The notes below the pieces were generated by a model. The model had not been told where the DNA came from. It searched no databases and saw nothing but the letters and a program-made list of their open reading frames with translations. From positions 1 through 43,413 of the forward strand of contig JANQQD010000001.1 in assembly GCA_028285185.1 (NCBI GenBank): 43,413 bases of DNA. The letters are read 5' to 3'. Below, in pieces: positions 43,320 through 43,413 of this stretch. Both the position numbers and the translations under genes were made by a program. Within the stretch, counting starts at the first letter, position 1. Each line of letters opens with the position of its first letter. Origin of the DNA: Anaerolineae bacterium. GTDB lineage: Bacteria; Pseudomonadota; Alphaproteobacteria; DSM-16000; Inquilinaceae.

Positions 43320-43413
43320 GATCCACCGCTTCGCGCGGGTCCGCCCCCGGCCACTCCCCGTCTGTTCTTTTGCCAAAGCTACCTCCACAGGCCAAAAGGC
43401 CAAATCCGAAAGA

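Overview
The window is a GC-rich piece of a bacterial chromosome, almost certainly an alphaproteobacterium and probably a Rhodospirillales-like, marine or salt-tolerant one. The evidence is the order kdsD-lptC-lptA-lptB-rpoN-hpf-ptsN, the order rsmB-rpe-heparinase-purH, a DUF1674 (SDHAF4-like) gene, a DUF971 gene, and an HTH regulator of the alphaproteobacterial VDVHVG type. A one-polypeptide glycine-to-betaine methyltransferase suggests osmotic adaptation. The taxonomic placement and the salt tolerance are inferences.

Layout, left to right. 1-5.2 kb: a secreted protein cut by the left edge (TTG start), tRNA-Gly(GCC), then a protein-quality run: prolyl-tRNA editing enzyme, thioredoxin/TPR chaperedoxin CnoX, Lon-substrate-domain protein, Trm112-like, DUF971 and FolB. 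A tRNA-Leu(CAG) gene follows, reading straight into a ribonuclease D. 5.3-11.6 kb: the LPS transport block kdsD-lptCAB with rpoN, hpf and ptsN. 11.6-14.4 kb: a Dpp/Opp-type permease pair without ATPases or binding protein, divergent from an AraC/GyrI-like regulator. 14.4-15.0 kb has no recognisable gene but holds three consecutive perfect stem-loops, the last followed by a U-run; this is a candidate small RNA. 15-17.4 kb: secreted staphylococcal-type nuclease, DUF1674, HtpX and a Tat-type M15/DUF882 protein. 17.4-24.2 kb: rsmB, rpe, heparinase II/III-like, a membrane class III adenylyl cyclase and purH, tightly spaced or overlapping.

24.2-28.1 kb is the accessory-looking part: a cytoplasmic WD40-like propeller coupled to a small ORF, a structured 327-bp leader, the GSMT-SDMT fusion, and a gene-poor tract with repeats. 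28.1-31.0 kb: PhzF and a YejA-like binding protein, divergent. 31-38 kb: DUF599, tamB and tamA. 38.0-38.6 kb is a gap with an intrinsic terminator behind a small basic ORF. 38.6-43.4 kb: typA, a NUDIX hydrolase, yciB, a DgcN-family protein and an XRE regulator.

Most of the window is housekeeping for the cell envelope (LPS transport, TamAB, HtpX, heparinase-like), protein quality and translation. The best candidates for something new are the three-hairpin RNA at 14.6 kb, the island around the betaine fusion enzyme (WD40 gene, small coupled ORF, structured leader), and the tRNA-Leu/RNase D dicistron. I found no CRISPR array, rRNA, phage or intact insertion sequence.
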